Source of the DNA: CAYXZQ01 sp964469935 | GTDB lineage: Archaea; Nanobdellota; Nanobdellia; Woesearchaeales; DSVV01 | Length of the DNA stretch: 21,134 nt | Reading direction: 5' to 3' | NCBI GenBank assembly: GCA_964469935.1 | Contig: CAYXZQ010000034.1 | Location: 1 to 21,134, forward strand | Part shown: positions 1-7,851 of the stretch, in pieces | How positions within the stretch are numbered: the stretch's first letter is position 1 | Layout of the letters: each line of letters begins with the position of its first letter | Notes under the pieces: generated by a model | Told to the model about the DNA's origin: nothing | Seen by the model: only the letters and a program-made list of their open reading frames with translations | Database searches by the model: none | Program-made: the position numbers and the translations under genes

Positions 1-66
1 AAAACAGGAAGCGTGACGATCGGCAGCCTGATTGATGCGATAGGGAAGTGGAAGGGTGGGTGCTGA
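1..66 (+). CDS. 3' end of secreted protein with GKWKGGC C-terminal domain (partial)
   Basis: Only the last 21 codons and the TGA stop are inside the window. Read in frame from base 1 they give a tail ending SLIDAIGKWKGGC, the same C-terminal motif that ends the next three complete genes. The gene is therefore the upstream member of the same tandem family, probably also secreted, but its main domain lies outside the window and cannot be named. The next gene begins 41 bases after the stop. Confidence 0.85.
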   Translation, partial: KTGSVTIGSLIDAIGKWKGGC

Positions 67-87
67 CGGAAAATATATATACTTCCG
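67..87 (+). promoter_or_regulatory. TATA element flanked by short inverted repeat, promoter of first beta-helix gene
   Basis: An AT-rich stretch (aaatatatat, 71-80) lies about 30 bases before the ATG at 107, the usual archaeal TATA distance for a short or absent leader. It is bracketed by CGGAA (67-71) and TTCCG (83-87), a 5-bp inverted repeat that could be an operator but is short enough to be chance. Confidence 0.45.
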
Positions 88-106
88 GATTCAGGACAAC
101 ATACTG

Positions 107-2932
107 ATGAAAAAAGAGGCAATCTTTTTGCTGATGCTCGCATTAATGTGCAGTCCCGTATATGCAGCGACGCTCCATGTAGGAAGCGGGCAGGCTTATG
201 CAACGATACAGGCTGCTGTAAATGCTGCTAGCCCGGGTGACACCATCAAAATCCATCCTGGCACGTATCACGAGACTGTTACTGTCTCAAAGAATGGCCT
301 GACGATCGAGGCATACGACCCCAATAACCCGCCTGAGCTCGACGGGGCTGACCTGGATTTTGCGAATTCCGCCCACACCTGGACGCACGTGCAGGGCAAC
401 ATATACAGGACGACCTACGACCTGCCTTTTTCCATGGTAACACCTACTACTTTCACGAATGCAGCTTATAGCGGCGGGGGGACAGGGCATAATGGCGATC
501 CTGTCATGACTGTATACGAAGACGATATCTGGCTCAGGGGATACGAGGGGATGAACTACAACGAGCTTTCCTATCCATACAGCACGCTTGATGACCTCGA
601 CCCGTCCCTGGATGAGAAATCCGACAGCAACCGCGAGATAAGGATCCCAGGCAGGTTCATGTATGACGATGCGAACAACCTGCTCTACGTCTGGACAGCG
701 GAAGAGCATGGGGAGGACAGCCCGTCGAATCACAAGTACTACATACCTGTCCTGAAGAATCTCATAGTGATCAATGCCCCTGATGTCACGCTGAGGAACC
801 TTGTCATGAAGCACACGTATTTTTTTGCAGTGGACATCAAGTCGTCAGGCGACGGCACCGCTGTCGAAAACTGCTACATAATCAACACAGGGCCGTGGGC
901 AATCACCGGCCATAATGCTGCTGATGTCAGTATTCTCAATAATTTCATCCAGCTCAAAGGGTTCTATGACCGCCAGGATTACATCAGCACCAGGTTCAAC
1001 ATATTGAAGAATGACATGATCGACATCCAAGGATATGCATCTGCAAAGAACTGCGAGCTGGCAGGCAATGTAGTGACTGGTGCATACGGCATCATGGCAA
1101 GGGGACAGGATTGCAGAATCCATGACAACATCATATCCAAAAGCCAGTCGATACTGATAATCCCCAATGTCGAAAGCTCAGTCCCTCAGTCAGGCTACCT
1201 GCAGAATGTCAGGATATACCACAACATCCTGCATCATGCGGATTTTTCAGCATTCACAAACTATAACACCCTGTCTGCTGACAAGAACAATTACTACGGC
1301 CCGATATGGTTCTACAGGAACGTCATATACGCTGTCCCGCAGATAAACAAGGACGGGTGCCAGGACAGCCCCTGCGACCCGACACCGGACACATACATCT
1401 ATCAGAACACATTCGTGCTCGGAAAATCAGTGGTCCATCATCCCTATGATTATCCGGTAAGAAAGAGCACAGTGTACAGGAACAACATAGTGTACCTGAG
1501 ACACAACAAGGGCATGGAGATGTACTGGATATATTCATCGAAGGAGAAGAGCAAGGGGTGGTCATATTTCCCGTTCACAGTAGGGCCGGATTCTGATTAC
1601 AACATCTACTGGAGAGAGCCCATATATGACTGGACCCAGATAGCGAGGTTCCGTTACAAGGCTGATGTAGATGCAGGGATATATACAAGCTATAAAGAGG
1701 GTGAGTTCTCAAAGATGCGGCAGGAGACTGGCATCGATCCTCACAGCATCGAGGCAGACCCGGAACTGGTCCACAGGGATGAGTTTGCTACAGCAAGCGC
1801 ATTCGATGTGGCATATGACAGGATATCCGGAATGGATTACAAAGAAGTCATTTCTCAGGGGTTTGAGAGCCTGTTCAGCCAGGAGTTCGACAGGCTTTAT
1901 CATTATTTCGATGTCCAGCCAGGCAGCCCTGCAATCGACAAGGGCGAGGCGCTCCCTTCATCATGGCCGGACACTTTGACAGTCACAGACGGGAAGCCTG
2001 ACATAGGCGCTGTCGAGTACGGCGGAGTATCATCATGCACACCGCACTGGACATGCACTGACTGGTCAGACTGGTCAGCCTGCGATGGCGGCAAGCAGAC
2101 AAGGACAAGGACATGCACAGACGACAATGCCTGCGGGACGATATCCGGAAAACCTGCTACGACAGACACCCAATCGTGCAGCACGACCCCTGCTCTTGTG
2201 AGCAGGTGGGATTTCAACAAGGGCTCTGGCACGACAGCCGAAGACTCTGCGGGAAACAATGACGGTACAATAAGCGGCGCATCATGGACAACAGACAGTA
2301 GGACAGGGGGGCATGCGCTGGAGTTCGACGGTGCCGATGATTATGTGATGGTAGGGGATGGCGCATCGCTTGACCCTGCGTATGTCACAGTGAGCCTCTG
2401 GTTCAAGCCTGAGAGCTTAGAGGACAACACAGGACTCATAGCCAAGGGCGACAATGAGAACAGGCAATACTGGATATGGATATACGACAGCAGCATAAGC
2501 CTCGAGCTCGATGAAGGCGGGCATTATAACAATATCTATTCCCTGCAGAGAGGGTTATGGTATCATCTTGCTGTCACGTATGACGGCGCGAACATCATTA
2601 CCTATATAGACGGGACTGAAGTCAGCAGGATACCGCAGTCGACCGGCAGCATTTTCACAGGCAGCGAGCCTTTGTACATCGGGAAACTGCCAGGCTATGT
2701 TTCTTTTCATGGGATAATCGATGATGTCAGGGTCTATAACTATGCATTGAGCCAGGCCGAGGTCCAGGAGATATATGATTCTGAAAAAAGCTCCTGCGGA
2801 AAGGCTGACCTGGACGGGGATGGTTCTGTATCTATATCCGAGCTTATCAGTTTCATCTCAGGCTGGAAAAGCGGAGACAGGACAATAGGTGAGCTTATAG
2901 ATGCAATAGGCAAGTGGAAGGGCGGGTGCTGA
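107..2932 (+). CDS. Secreted right-handed beta-helix protein with TSP1-like, LamG-like and dockerin-like domains
   Basis: The start at 107 gives a clean signal peptide (MKK, a hydrophobic core, cut near VYA/ATL), better than the in-frame start at 56 that overlaps the previous gene. Residues about 20-640 look like a parallel beta-helix of the pectate-lyase-like/DUF1565 kind, opening with an IQAAVNAASPGDTI motif and closing with GSPAIDKG and DIGAVEYG. Residues about 644-690 are a Cys/Trp-rich thrombospondin-type-1-like module (WTCTDWSDWSAC, then TRTRTC). Residues about 695-893 are a LamG/concanavalin-like sandwich (WDFNKGSGTTAEDSAG, FDGADDYV, GIIDDVRVYNYAL). Residues 897-941 form a Cys-bounded EF-hand-like (dockerin-like) tail with DLDGDGSVSISE and the ending GKWKGGC. 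The likely role is cell-surface polysaccharide binding or cleavage; no catalytic residue can be assigned. Its stop overlaps the next start (TGATG), suggesting translational coupling. Confidence 0.85.
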   Translation: MKKEAIFLLMLALMCSPVYAATLHVGSGQAYATIQAAVNAASPGDTIKIHPGTYHETVTVSKNGLTIEAYDPNNPPELDGADLDFANSAHTWTHVQGNIYRTTYDLPFSMVTPTTFTNAAYSGGGTGHNGDPVMTVYEDDIWLRGYEGMNYNELSYPYSTLDDLDPSLDEKSDSNREIRIPGRFMYDDANNLLYVWTAEEHGEDSPSNHKYYIPVLKNLIVINAPDVTLRNLVMKHTYFFAVDIKSSGDGTAVENCYIINTGPWAITGHNAADVSILNNFIQLKGFYDRQDYISTRFNILKNDMIDIQGYASAKNCELAGNVVTGAYGIMARGQDCRIHDNIISKSQSILIIPNVESSVPQSGYLQNVRIYHNILHHADFSAFTNYNTLSADKNNYYGPIWFYRNVIYAVPQINKDGCQDSPCDPTPDTYIYQNTFVLGKSVVHHPYDYPVRKSTVYRNNIVYLRHNKGMEMYWIYSSKEKSKGWSYFPFTVGPDSDYNIYWREPIYDWTQIARFRYKADVDAGIYTSYKEGEFSKMRQETGIDPHSIEADPELVHRDEFATASAFDVAYDRISGMDYKEVISQGFESLFSQEFDRLYHYFDVQPGSPAIDKGEALPSSWPDTLTVTDGKPDIGAVEYGGVSSCTPHWTCTDWSDWSACDGGKQTRTRTCTDDNACGTISGKPATTDTQSCSTTPALVSRWDFNKGSGTTAEDSAGNNDGTISGASWTTDSRTGGHALEFDGADDYVMVGDGASLDPAYVTVSLWFKPESLEDNTGLIAKGDNENRQYWIWIYDSSISLELDEGGHYNNIYSLQRGLWYHLAVTYDGANIITYIDGTEVSRIPQSTGSIFTGSEPLYIGKLPGYVSFHGIIDDVRVYNYALSQAEVQEIYDSEKSSCGKADLDGDGSVSISELISFISGWKSGDRTIGELIDAIGKWKGGC

Positions 2933-4821
2933 TGAAAAAAGGCATATTGCTTTTCATATCAATTTTGACGATTATTTTTTCTGCATTTTTATCATATGGG
3001 GTGTCAGCCGCGTCCCCATATCCTAAAAGCCCTGTAATCACAGGCATAGCATTCGACCAGTCCACATGGGTAAAGGCAGCTCCGGGAAGCGACCAGTTCG
3101 GCTACACCACGGCATCTGACGGCAATATCTACGTCGCCTGGGGTGACGGAGGGGGATTCGAAGGGACGAATTCTCTCGGAAGGTCCAGCCTCGGTGTCGG
3201 ACGAATCGAGGGCACTCCGCCTTCATGGACACCCTATAATGTGTGGGGAGGGGTTGACCCTGAATCCTCGCAGCCGAGCACACTTGGCAAGACAAGCAAC
3301 GGCGTGATAGCAGTCAACGGGGCGATATACCTTTATGTGGATGAGCAGGATGTCTGGACCAATAACAACTTATGGAAATCGACTGACCTTGGCATGACAT
3401 GGACTGACCTCGGCCAGATGTTCAACGAGGCGCATTCTGCGTTTGCAGAGCCGGGAATACTCCAGTTCGGACCGAATTACCAGGGTGCAAGGGACAATTA
3501 CATATATGGGTACAGCCCGGACGAGCTCGCTGACAGCCTTACCATGTTCAGGGTGGATAAATCACATATTGAGAACAGGGCTTCATATCAATTCTATGCA
3601 GGTCTAGACAGCTCGGGCAATCCAGTGTGGACGAGTGACATAACTAAGGAGAAGCCGGTGTTCACTGACCCGGCAGGTACAGAGTGGGGCACGACAGCAA
3701 CTTACGACCCTTACCTGGATCGCTACCTGCTATCTGTCAGGCATAATGGTGAATCGGGCGAGTGGGGGCTGTTTGATGGTCCGAATCCATGGGGGCCCTG
3801 GACAACTGTAGCATACGGCTCTGAGCTCCCTGACTGGACATATTCCCAGGACCCTAACGGCGCAAGCACGGGCAGGCCTGCATACATCCATAATTTCCCA
3901 GAGAAGTGGATGAGCCCTGACGGTGTGACTTTGTGGCAGATCTCTGACAGGGGCGACCAGTTCAATCTTGTGAAGGCGACTCTTCAGCTTGTCGAGAAAG
4001 CATCATTTTGCAGAGACGGAACATGCGATGCCAATGAGAGCTGCTCGATCTGCGAGGCTGACTGCGGAGCATGCCCGACCCAGTGCTCGGACTCCATAGA
4101 CAATGACGGCGACGGAAAGCTGGATATGGCGGATTCCGGATGCTCGTCCATATCGGATGACGACGAAAGCGATTGCGGTGACGGTGTGTGTGAGGGCGGA
4201 GAGACATGTTCAGATTGTGCATCTGACTGCGGAGCATGCCAGAGTCATCTGGTATCGAACCTCAATGCAGTCTCAGGAAAGGATTATGAAATCAGATATG
4301 ACGGCCTGACAGGAGAGGTCCTGGTATATATTGACAGGGGTTTTGTTTTCACAACTGTTCCTTCGATGCTTGCAGGCGAAACATACATAAAGACTGCCAA
4401 TGATGACAAGACATCAACAGGAAGCTCTTTCTTGAGCTTCGATGTCAACCAGAGCGTAAGCGTCTATGTCGCATACGACGACCGGTTGGTCAATATACCC
4501 CTGTTGCTATCATCATTTGTGGATACAGGAGAGGATCTTGTGACTTCTGATGCGACCTTTAGCCTGTACGAGAAGGATTTTCCGGCAGGGAAAGTCACTC
4601 TCGGCGGAAACAGGGGAAATTATACCAGCAGCATGTATTCAGTCATAGTTGTTCCAGACAACAGCCCGCCTGTAAGCAATTGCGATTCTGATGCGGATTC
4701 AGACAGAGATGGCCAGGTTATTATCTCTGAATTAATTAATTACATCTCTCAATGGAAATCTGGAAGTGTTACAATCGGCAGTTTGATTGATGCTATTGGG
4801 AAATGGAAGAGCGGGTGCTGA
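2932..4821 (+). CDS. Secreted beta-propeller-like protein with Cys-rich repeats and dockerin-like tail
   Basis: The ATG at 2932 overlaps the previous stop by one base and gives a signal peptide (MKKGILLFISIL, cut near VSA). The earlier in-frame ATG at 2914 lies in the previous gene's tail. Residues about 25-345 have the repeating short strands of a five-bladed propeller of the DUF4185/sialidase/GH43-like type (LWKSTDLGMTWTDLG, ATYDPYLDRYLLSVR); the family is not certain. Residues 360-440 carry two CxDGxC..ExCxxCxxDCGxC modules around a calcium-type loop (DNDGDGKLD). Residues about 445-575 match the beta-sandwich following some bacterial polysaccharide lyases (VYVAYDDR, FPAGKVTLGGN). Residues 584-629 are the Cys-bounded EF-hand tail ending GKWKSGC. 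The last 150 bases are visibly more AT-rich than the rest of the gene and resemble the downstream gene, suggesting the tail was exchanged. Confidence 0.82.
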   Translation: MKKGILLFISILTIIFSAFLSYGVSAASPYPKSPVITGIAFDQSTWVKAAPGSDQFGYTTASDGNIYVAWGDGGGFEGTNSLGRSSLGVGRIEGTPPSWTPYNVWGGVDPESSQPSTLGKTSNGVIAVNGAIYLYVDEQDVWTNNNLWKSTDLGMTWTDLGQMFNEAHSAFAEPGILQFGPNYQGARDNYIYGYSPDELADSLTMFRVDKSHIENRASYQFYAGLDSSGNPVWTSDITKEKPVFTDPAGTEWGTTATYDPYLDRYLLSVRHNGESGEWGLFDGPNPWGPWTTVAYGSELPDWTYSQDPNGASTGRPAYIHNFPEKWMSPDGVTLWQISDRGDQFNLVKATLQLVEKASFCRDGTCDANESCSICEADCGACPTQCSDSIDNDGDGKLDMADSGCSSISDDDESDCGDGVCEGGETCSDCASDCGACQSHLVSNLNAVSGKDYEIRYDGLTGEVLVYIDRGFVFTTVPSMLAGETYIKTANDDKTSTGSSFLSFDVNQSVSVYVAYDDRLVNIPLLLSSFVDTGEDLVTSDATFSLYEKDFPAGKVTLGGNRGNYTSSMYSVIVVPDNSPPVSNCDSDADSDRDGQVIISELINYISQWKSGSVTIGSLIDAIGKWKSGC

Positions 4822-4848
4822 CTGCTGCTTACGGGCTTAGAGGAAATC
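4812..4848 (+). repeat. Left copy of 37-bp direct repeat containing the FEN-1 3' end
   Basis: These 37 bases are identical to 6796-6832. The copy covers the last codons of the beta-propeller gene, a 15-base spacer and 12 bases (4837-4848) equal to the terminal codons of FEN-1 read on the minus strand, although FEN-1 itself is 2 kb away. Bases on both outer sides differ between copies. Confidence 0.95.
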
Positions 4849-4909
4849 TGGAAGTGTAACAATAGGAAATTTGATCGACGCGATAGGGAAATGGAAGAAC
4901 GGGTGCTGA
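4841..4909 (+). pseudogene. Headless remnant of a GKWKxGC-tailed gene
   Basis: From 4844 this reads KSGSVTIGNLIDAIGKWKNGC and stop, in frame, with an in-frame TAG at 4838-4840 and no start codon, so it is only the 3' tail of a lost gene. Compared with the tail of the preceding gene (4756-4821) it differs at nine positions, seven of them synonymous, so it comes from a gene that was under protein-level selection and is not a fresh copy of its neighbour. Its left edge shares the 7 bases ggaaatc with the FEN-1 end, a microhomology junction. Confidence 0.85.
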
Positions 4910-4917
4910 GATAATTT

Positions 4918-4930
4918 TTTATATATATAA
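4918..4930 (+). promoter_or_regulatory. TATA box of second beta-helix gene
   Basis: The stretch tttatatatataa is centred about 23 bases before the ATG at 4946 and no Shine-Dalgarno is present, which fits a leaderless transcript. Confidence 0.6.
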
Positions 4931-4945
4931 CTTATATGTAATACT

Positions 4946-6805
4946 ATGAAAAGAGGTTTGGTATTATTAATTTGTTTAGCATTCTTGATTGGGATTGTTA
5001 GCTTGGCAAGTGCAACCGACTATTATGTCAAAAATGTAGGAAATGACAATGCAGATGGATTGAGTGATGCCACTGCATGGGCAACAATATCAAAAGTCAA
5101 TTCCTTCGCCAATGCCCATGGTTTCCATGATGGCGACTCAATAAATTTCAAGCGAGGAAGCGTCTGGAGCAATGATGAGACCCTCGGATTAAATGGAGAT
5201 TATAGCGTTGATTGGGGAACTATAAACGGGCTTAAAATTCAGGATTATGGTTCAGGAGCATTGCCATGGCTTGATGGAAATACGCAGGAGCCTATTTTTA
5301 TCAATGATCGTCATCTGTCCAATCTCATTATAAAGAACATCGATTGCAGTGGGACAGACTGGCCGGCTGGGAATTACGGGAATGTGGCAATCATTAATGT
5401 GAATGGCGTGACTGCTGACGGCCTGTACATTGACGGACATAAGGGGTCTTCTGAATATCACCTCCACCCAGGGGCATTAGGCATTCATGGGGATAAGACT
5501 GGCAATTTAGAGGTCAAGAATTGCATCATAAAGAACATGTTTAGGGATACATTTGAGAATACATATAATAGTGACGAGTACTATAACCATGAAGCAGAAG
5601 TGCAGGGTGGTTGGGGAAAAGGAGCCATGGATAATCCCGGGATATTCTTTTATTTTAATAAAGGCAAGACTGAAGGGTCGATAAGTGTCCATGACAATAT
5701 CATCACTAATATTTATTCTGATAGTGTAGCAATAGAAGGCAGCCTTGTCCAGACAGACATCTATAATAATATCATATCTGGCTTTGGAGAGGAAGCCATC
5801 GAAACAAAGGGTTCCAGACATATTGACATATATAACAATGACATATCATGGAATGATTTCGGATCCACCGGCGGCGAGTCATATTATGGGGCGAAAGTAC
5901 TTTCTGGGACCACAAGCTCGATTACCAACAACAGTGCTGTAGGGTATTACACTTTCCATGATAACTATGTACATGATTCTGACCTAATTTCCATAAGTTC
6001 ACACGCTACCCTTGGGCTGGATGTCTTCAATAATTATTTCAAGGACGTCGGACTGGCATTTCTGGCAGATGTTCACGTAAAAAATCAGAGATTTTTTAAT
6101 AATCTCATAGTGCAGACTGTCGATCCAGGTGAGACATGTGGCTGGTATCCGGTAGAGAATTGTGCGATGCAGGCTTGGACTTATAAGTCTGGAGCAGCTG
6201 TTCGGGAGAGCACTTCCGGAATTGGAATATACAACAACTCCTTCTACATCTCTTCATCTAACCATAATCAAGGCGTATACCTATATGACGGGGCAGGCGC
6301 TACTGTAGAAGGCAACATAATCTATATGACAAAGCCATCAGGAGTGTATCCTCTTATATCTGCAGGGACAAGCCCAACTGTCTCGAACAACGACTACTAT
6401 AACCCTAACAGCAACAACAGAGTTTCATGGGCAGGAACTTCTTATTCAAGCTCCCAGCAATCAGCATGGCAGAGCACAGGCCACACAGGAGGGTTGTTCA
6501 CAGACCCTCTTTTTACAAATCCTTCAGATGTTCTCGGAAACGATGGGATTATCTGGACCCACGACGACGGTTTCATCCCACAATTAATCTCTCCTGTGTG
6601 TACAGGAGGCGAGGGAGGGATCCATATTGGGGTCTATGATTGCCTTCCATCACCACCTGAATCAACCTGCGGACCGGCTGACACTAATCTTGACAATATG
6701 GTTTCTATCGAAGAATTGATCAGTTATATCGACACCTGGAAAACAGGGACTATATCAATAAAAGACTTGATGCTGGCTATCGGGAAATGGAAGAACGGGT
6801 GCTGA
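4946..6805 (+). CDS. Secreted right-handed beta-helix protein with dockerin-like tail
   Basis: A 619-residue protein with signal peptide (MKRGLVLLICLAFL, cut near ASA). Residues about 24-560 are a beta-helix: the opening DYYVKNVGNDNADGLSDATAW is the DUF1565-type start seen in bacterial pectate-lyase-like surface proteins, followed by many N-rich rungs (FNNYFKDV, IYNNSFYI). Residues 575-619 form the Cys-bounded tail with a degenerate calcium loop (DTNLDNMVSIEE) and the ending GKWKNGC. There is no TSP1 or LamG module, so it is a shorter relative of the first protein. The gene is visibly richer in A+T codons (ATT, AAT, ATA) than its neighbours and sits between the two 37-bp repeats, which suggests later acquisition. 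It ends 15 bases from the convergent FEN-1 stop. The substrate is unknown. Confidence 0.85.
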   Translation: MKRGLVLLICLAFLIGIVSLASATDYYVKNVGNDNADGLSDATAWATISKVNSFANAHGFHDGDSINFKRGSVWSNDETLGLNGDYSVDWGTINGLKIQDYGSGALPWLDGNTQEPIFINDRHLSNLIIKNIDCSGTDWPAGNYGNVAIINVNGVTADGLYIDGHKGSSEYHLHPGALGIHGDKTGNLEVKNCIIKNMFRDTFENTYNSDEYYNHEAEVQGGWGKGAMDNPGIFFYFNKGKTEGSISVHDNIITNIYSDSVAIEGSLVQTDIYNNIISGFGEEAIETKGSRHIDIYNNDISWNDFGSTGGESYYGAKVLSGTTSSITNNSAVGYYTFHDNYVHDSDLISISSHATLGLDVFNNYFKDVGLAFLADVHVKNQRFFNNLIVQTVDPGETCGWYPVENCAMQAWTYKSGAAVRESTSGIGIYNNSFYISSSNHNQGVYLYDGAGATVEGNIIYMTKPSGVYPLISAGTSPTVSNNDYYNPNSNNRVSWAGTSYSSSQQSAWQSTGHTGGLFTDPLFTNPSDVLGNDGIIWTHDDGFIPQLISPVCTGGEGGIHIGVYDCLPSPPESTCGPADTNLDNMVSIEELISYIDTWKTGTISIKDLMLAIGKWKNGC

Positions 6806-6832
6806 CTGCTGCTTACGGGCTTAGAGGAAATC
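6796..6832 (+). repeat. Right copy of 37-bp direct repeat, over the FEN-1 3' end
   Basis: Identical to 4812-4848. Here it joins the last codons of the second beta-helix gene, the 15-base spacer and the genuine last codons of FEN-1 (DFL and stop on the minus strand). Confidence 0.95.
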
Positions 6833-7843
6833 CCCGAGACCCTTCTGCTCCTTCGGGCCAAGCTTCTCAAGCCCCTTGTCTACTCTCTCGGGAGAGAAAT
6901 CACGCTCTTCGCAAAGAAATTTCTTTATCTCCTTTGTGTCGACCTCTTTCCATTCGAGCTTATAATCATCTGTCATAGGCATGTTCTTGAAGAGGTAATA
7001 CACCTCTGTCCATGGCAAGTCGAAGGATTCATCCCATTTCACCTCTTTAAAGAGCTCCTCGAAATCCTTGCCATGCTTCTTCACGAGCTCAAGGGCCTTT
7101 TTCGGGCCGATACCCTTGATCCCTCCGATGTTGTAGTCAGTTCCCACGAGCATAGCAAGCGCAGTGAGCTGGTCGATGTCGATGCCAAGCCTGTTCAGGT
7201 TCTCAGAAAGCACTATCTCCTCGGGCCTGACTGTCACATACCCTAGCTTTCCTGTCCTCTTGCGCTTCCCTGCAACAGAAAGATTGCGCACAAGCCTCGG
7301 CGTTCCGTAGAGAAGAGTGTCAAAGTCCTGGGACACTGTCGCATATCCGTGGCCTTTCCTGACGACGTATGCTGCCTGCGCCTCGCCCTCGCTCGGTGCA
7401 TCGATAACAGGGCAGCCGAATGCGGATATCAGCCTTTTCGAACCCTCTATGACTTCGGGAGTCATCCTTGTCGCCTGGGAGGCGTATCTTTTCATGCCCT
7501 CAAGGTCTTCAGCGTCTTTTGCAGCCTCATATTTCTTCAGCGCTTCGAGCTTTATGCTTTTTCTCCTCTCCTTCTCCCTGGACTTGAGCTCAGGAGGGGT
7601 GCCGTCAAAGACAAAGGCAGGCCTGATGCCTCTTTCCATCAGGTTTGACATCCTTGAGAACAATCCGGTCAGATGGCTTGTAATATTCCCATTTGAATCA
7701 GTCAGGGGCGAGCCGTCCCTCTGCCGGACTGTTGTCAGGAACTGGTACAGCATATTGTAAGCATCGATGACCAGGACCTTTCCCCTGAAATCATCAAGCC
7801 CAATTTCTTTTGAGCTTATGAGGTCTTTTACCGGAATGCCCAT
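6821..7843 (-). CDS. fen: Flap endonuclease 1 (FEN-1)
   Basis: Structure-specific 5' nuclease that removes Okazaki flaps in lagging-strand maturation and acts in base excision repair with PCNA. All metal-binding acids are visible: D27 (VIDAYN), D80 (FVFDGTPP), E152 and E154 (APSEGEAQ), D173 and D175 (SQDFDT), D236 (GTDYN). The helix-hairpin-helix GIKGIGPKKA is at 241-250. The last residues QKGLGDFL (333-340) match a PCNA-interacting PIP box. I chose the ATG at 7843 because FEN-1 proteins start with Met-Gly and the glycine lies near the active site. A GTG at 7852 that overlaps the upstream stop (TAGTG) would add MDP and has a weak AGGT in front of it. It is the last gene of a three-gene minus-strand unit. 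Its terminal 12 bases are also found at 4837-4848. Confidence 0.96.
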   Translation of the reverse strand: MGIPVKDLISSKEIGLDDFRGKVLVIDAYNMLYQFLTTVRQRDGSPLTDSNGNITSHLTGLFSRMSNLMERGIRPAFVFDGTPPELKSREKERRKSIKLEALKKYEAAKDAEDLEGMKRYASQATRMTPEVIEGSKRLISAFGCPVIDAPSEGEAQAAYVVRKGHGYATVSQDFDTLLYGTPRLVRNLSVAGKRKRTGKLGYVTVRPEEIVLSENLNRLGIDIDQLTALAMLVGTDYNIGGIKGIGPKKALELVKKHGKDFEELFKEVKWDESFDLPWTEVYYLFKNMPMTDDYKLEWKEVDTKEIKKFLCEERDFSPERVDKGLEKLGPKEQKGLGDFL

Positions 7844-7851
7844 CGGATCCA

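Noticed and set aside
56..106. ATG at 56 as start of the first beta-helix gene
   Set aside because: It overlaps the end of the previous gene and adds 17 polar residues in front of a good signal peptide.
4812..6832. Insertion sequence or composite transposon
   Set aside because: No transposase, no terminal inverted repeats, and a 37-bp direct repeat is too long for a target-site duplication.
7317..7760. 147-codon open frame on the + strand
   Set aside because: It is antisense to the FEN-1 catalytic region; no promoter or recognisable domain.
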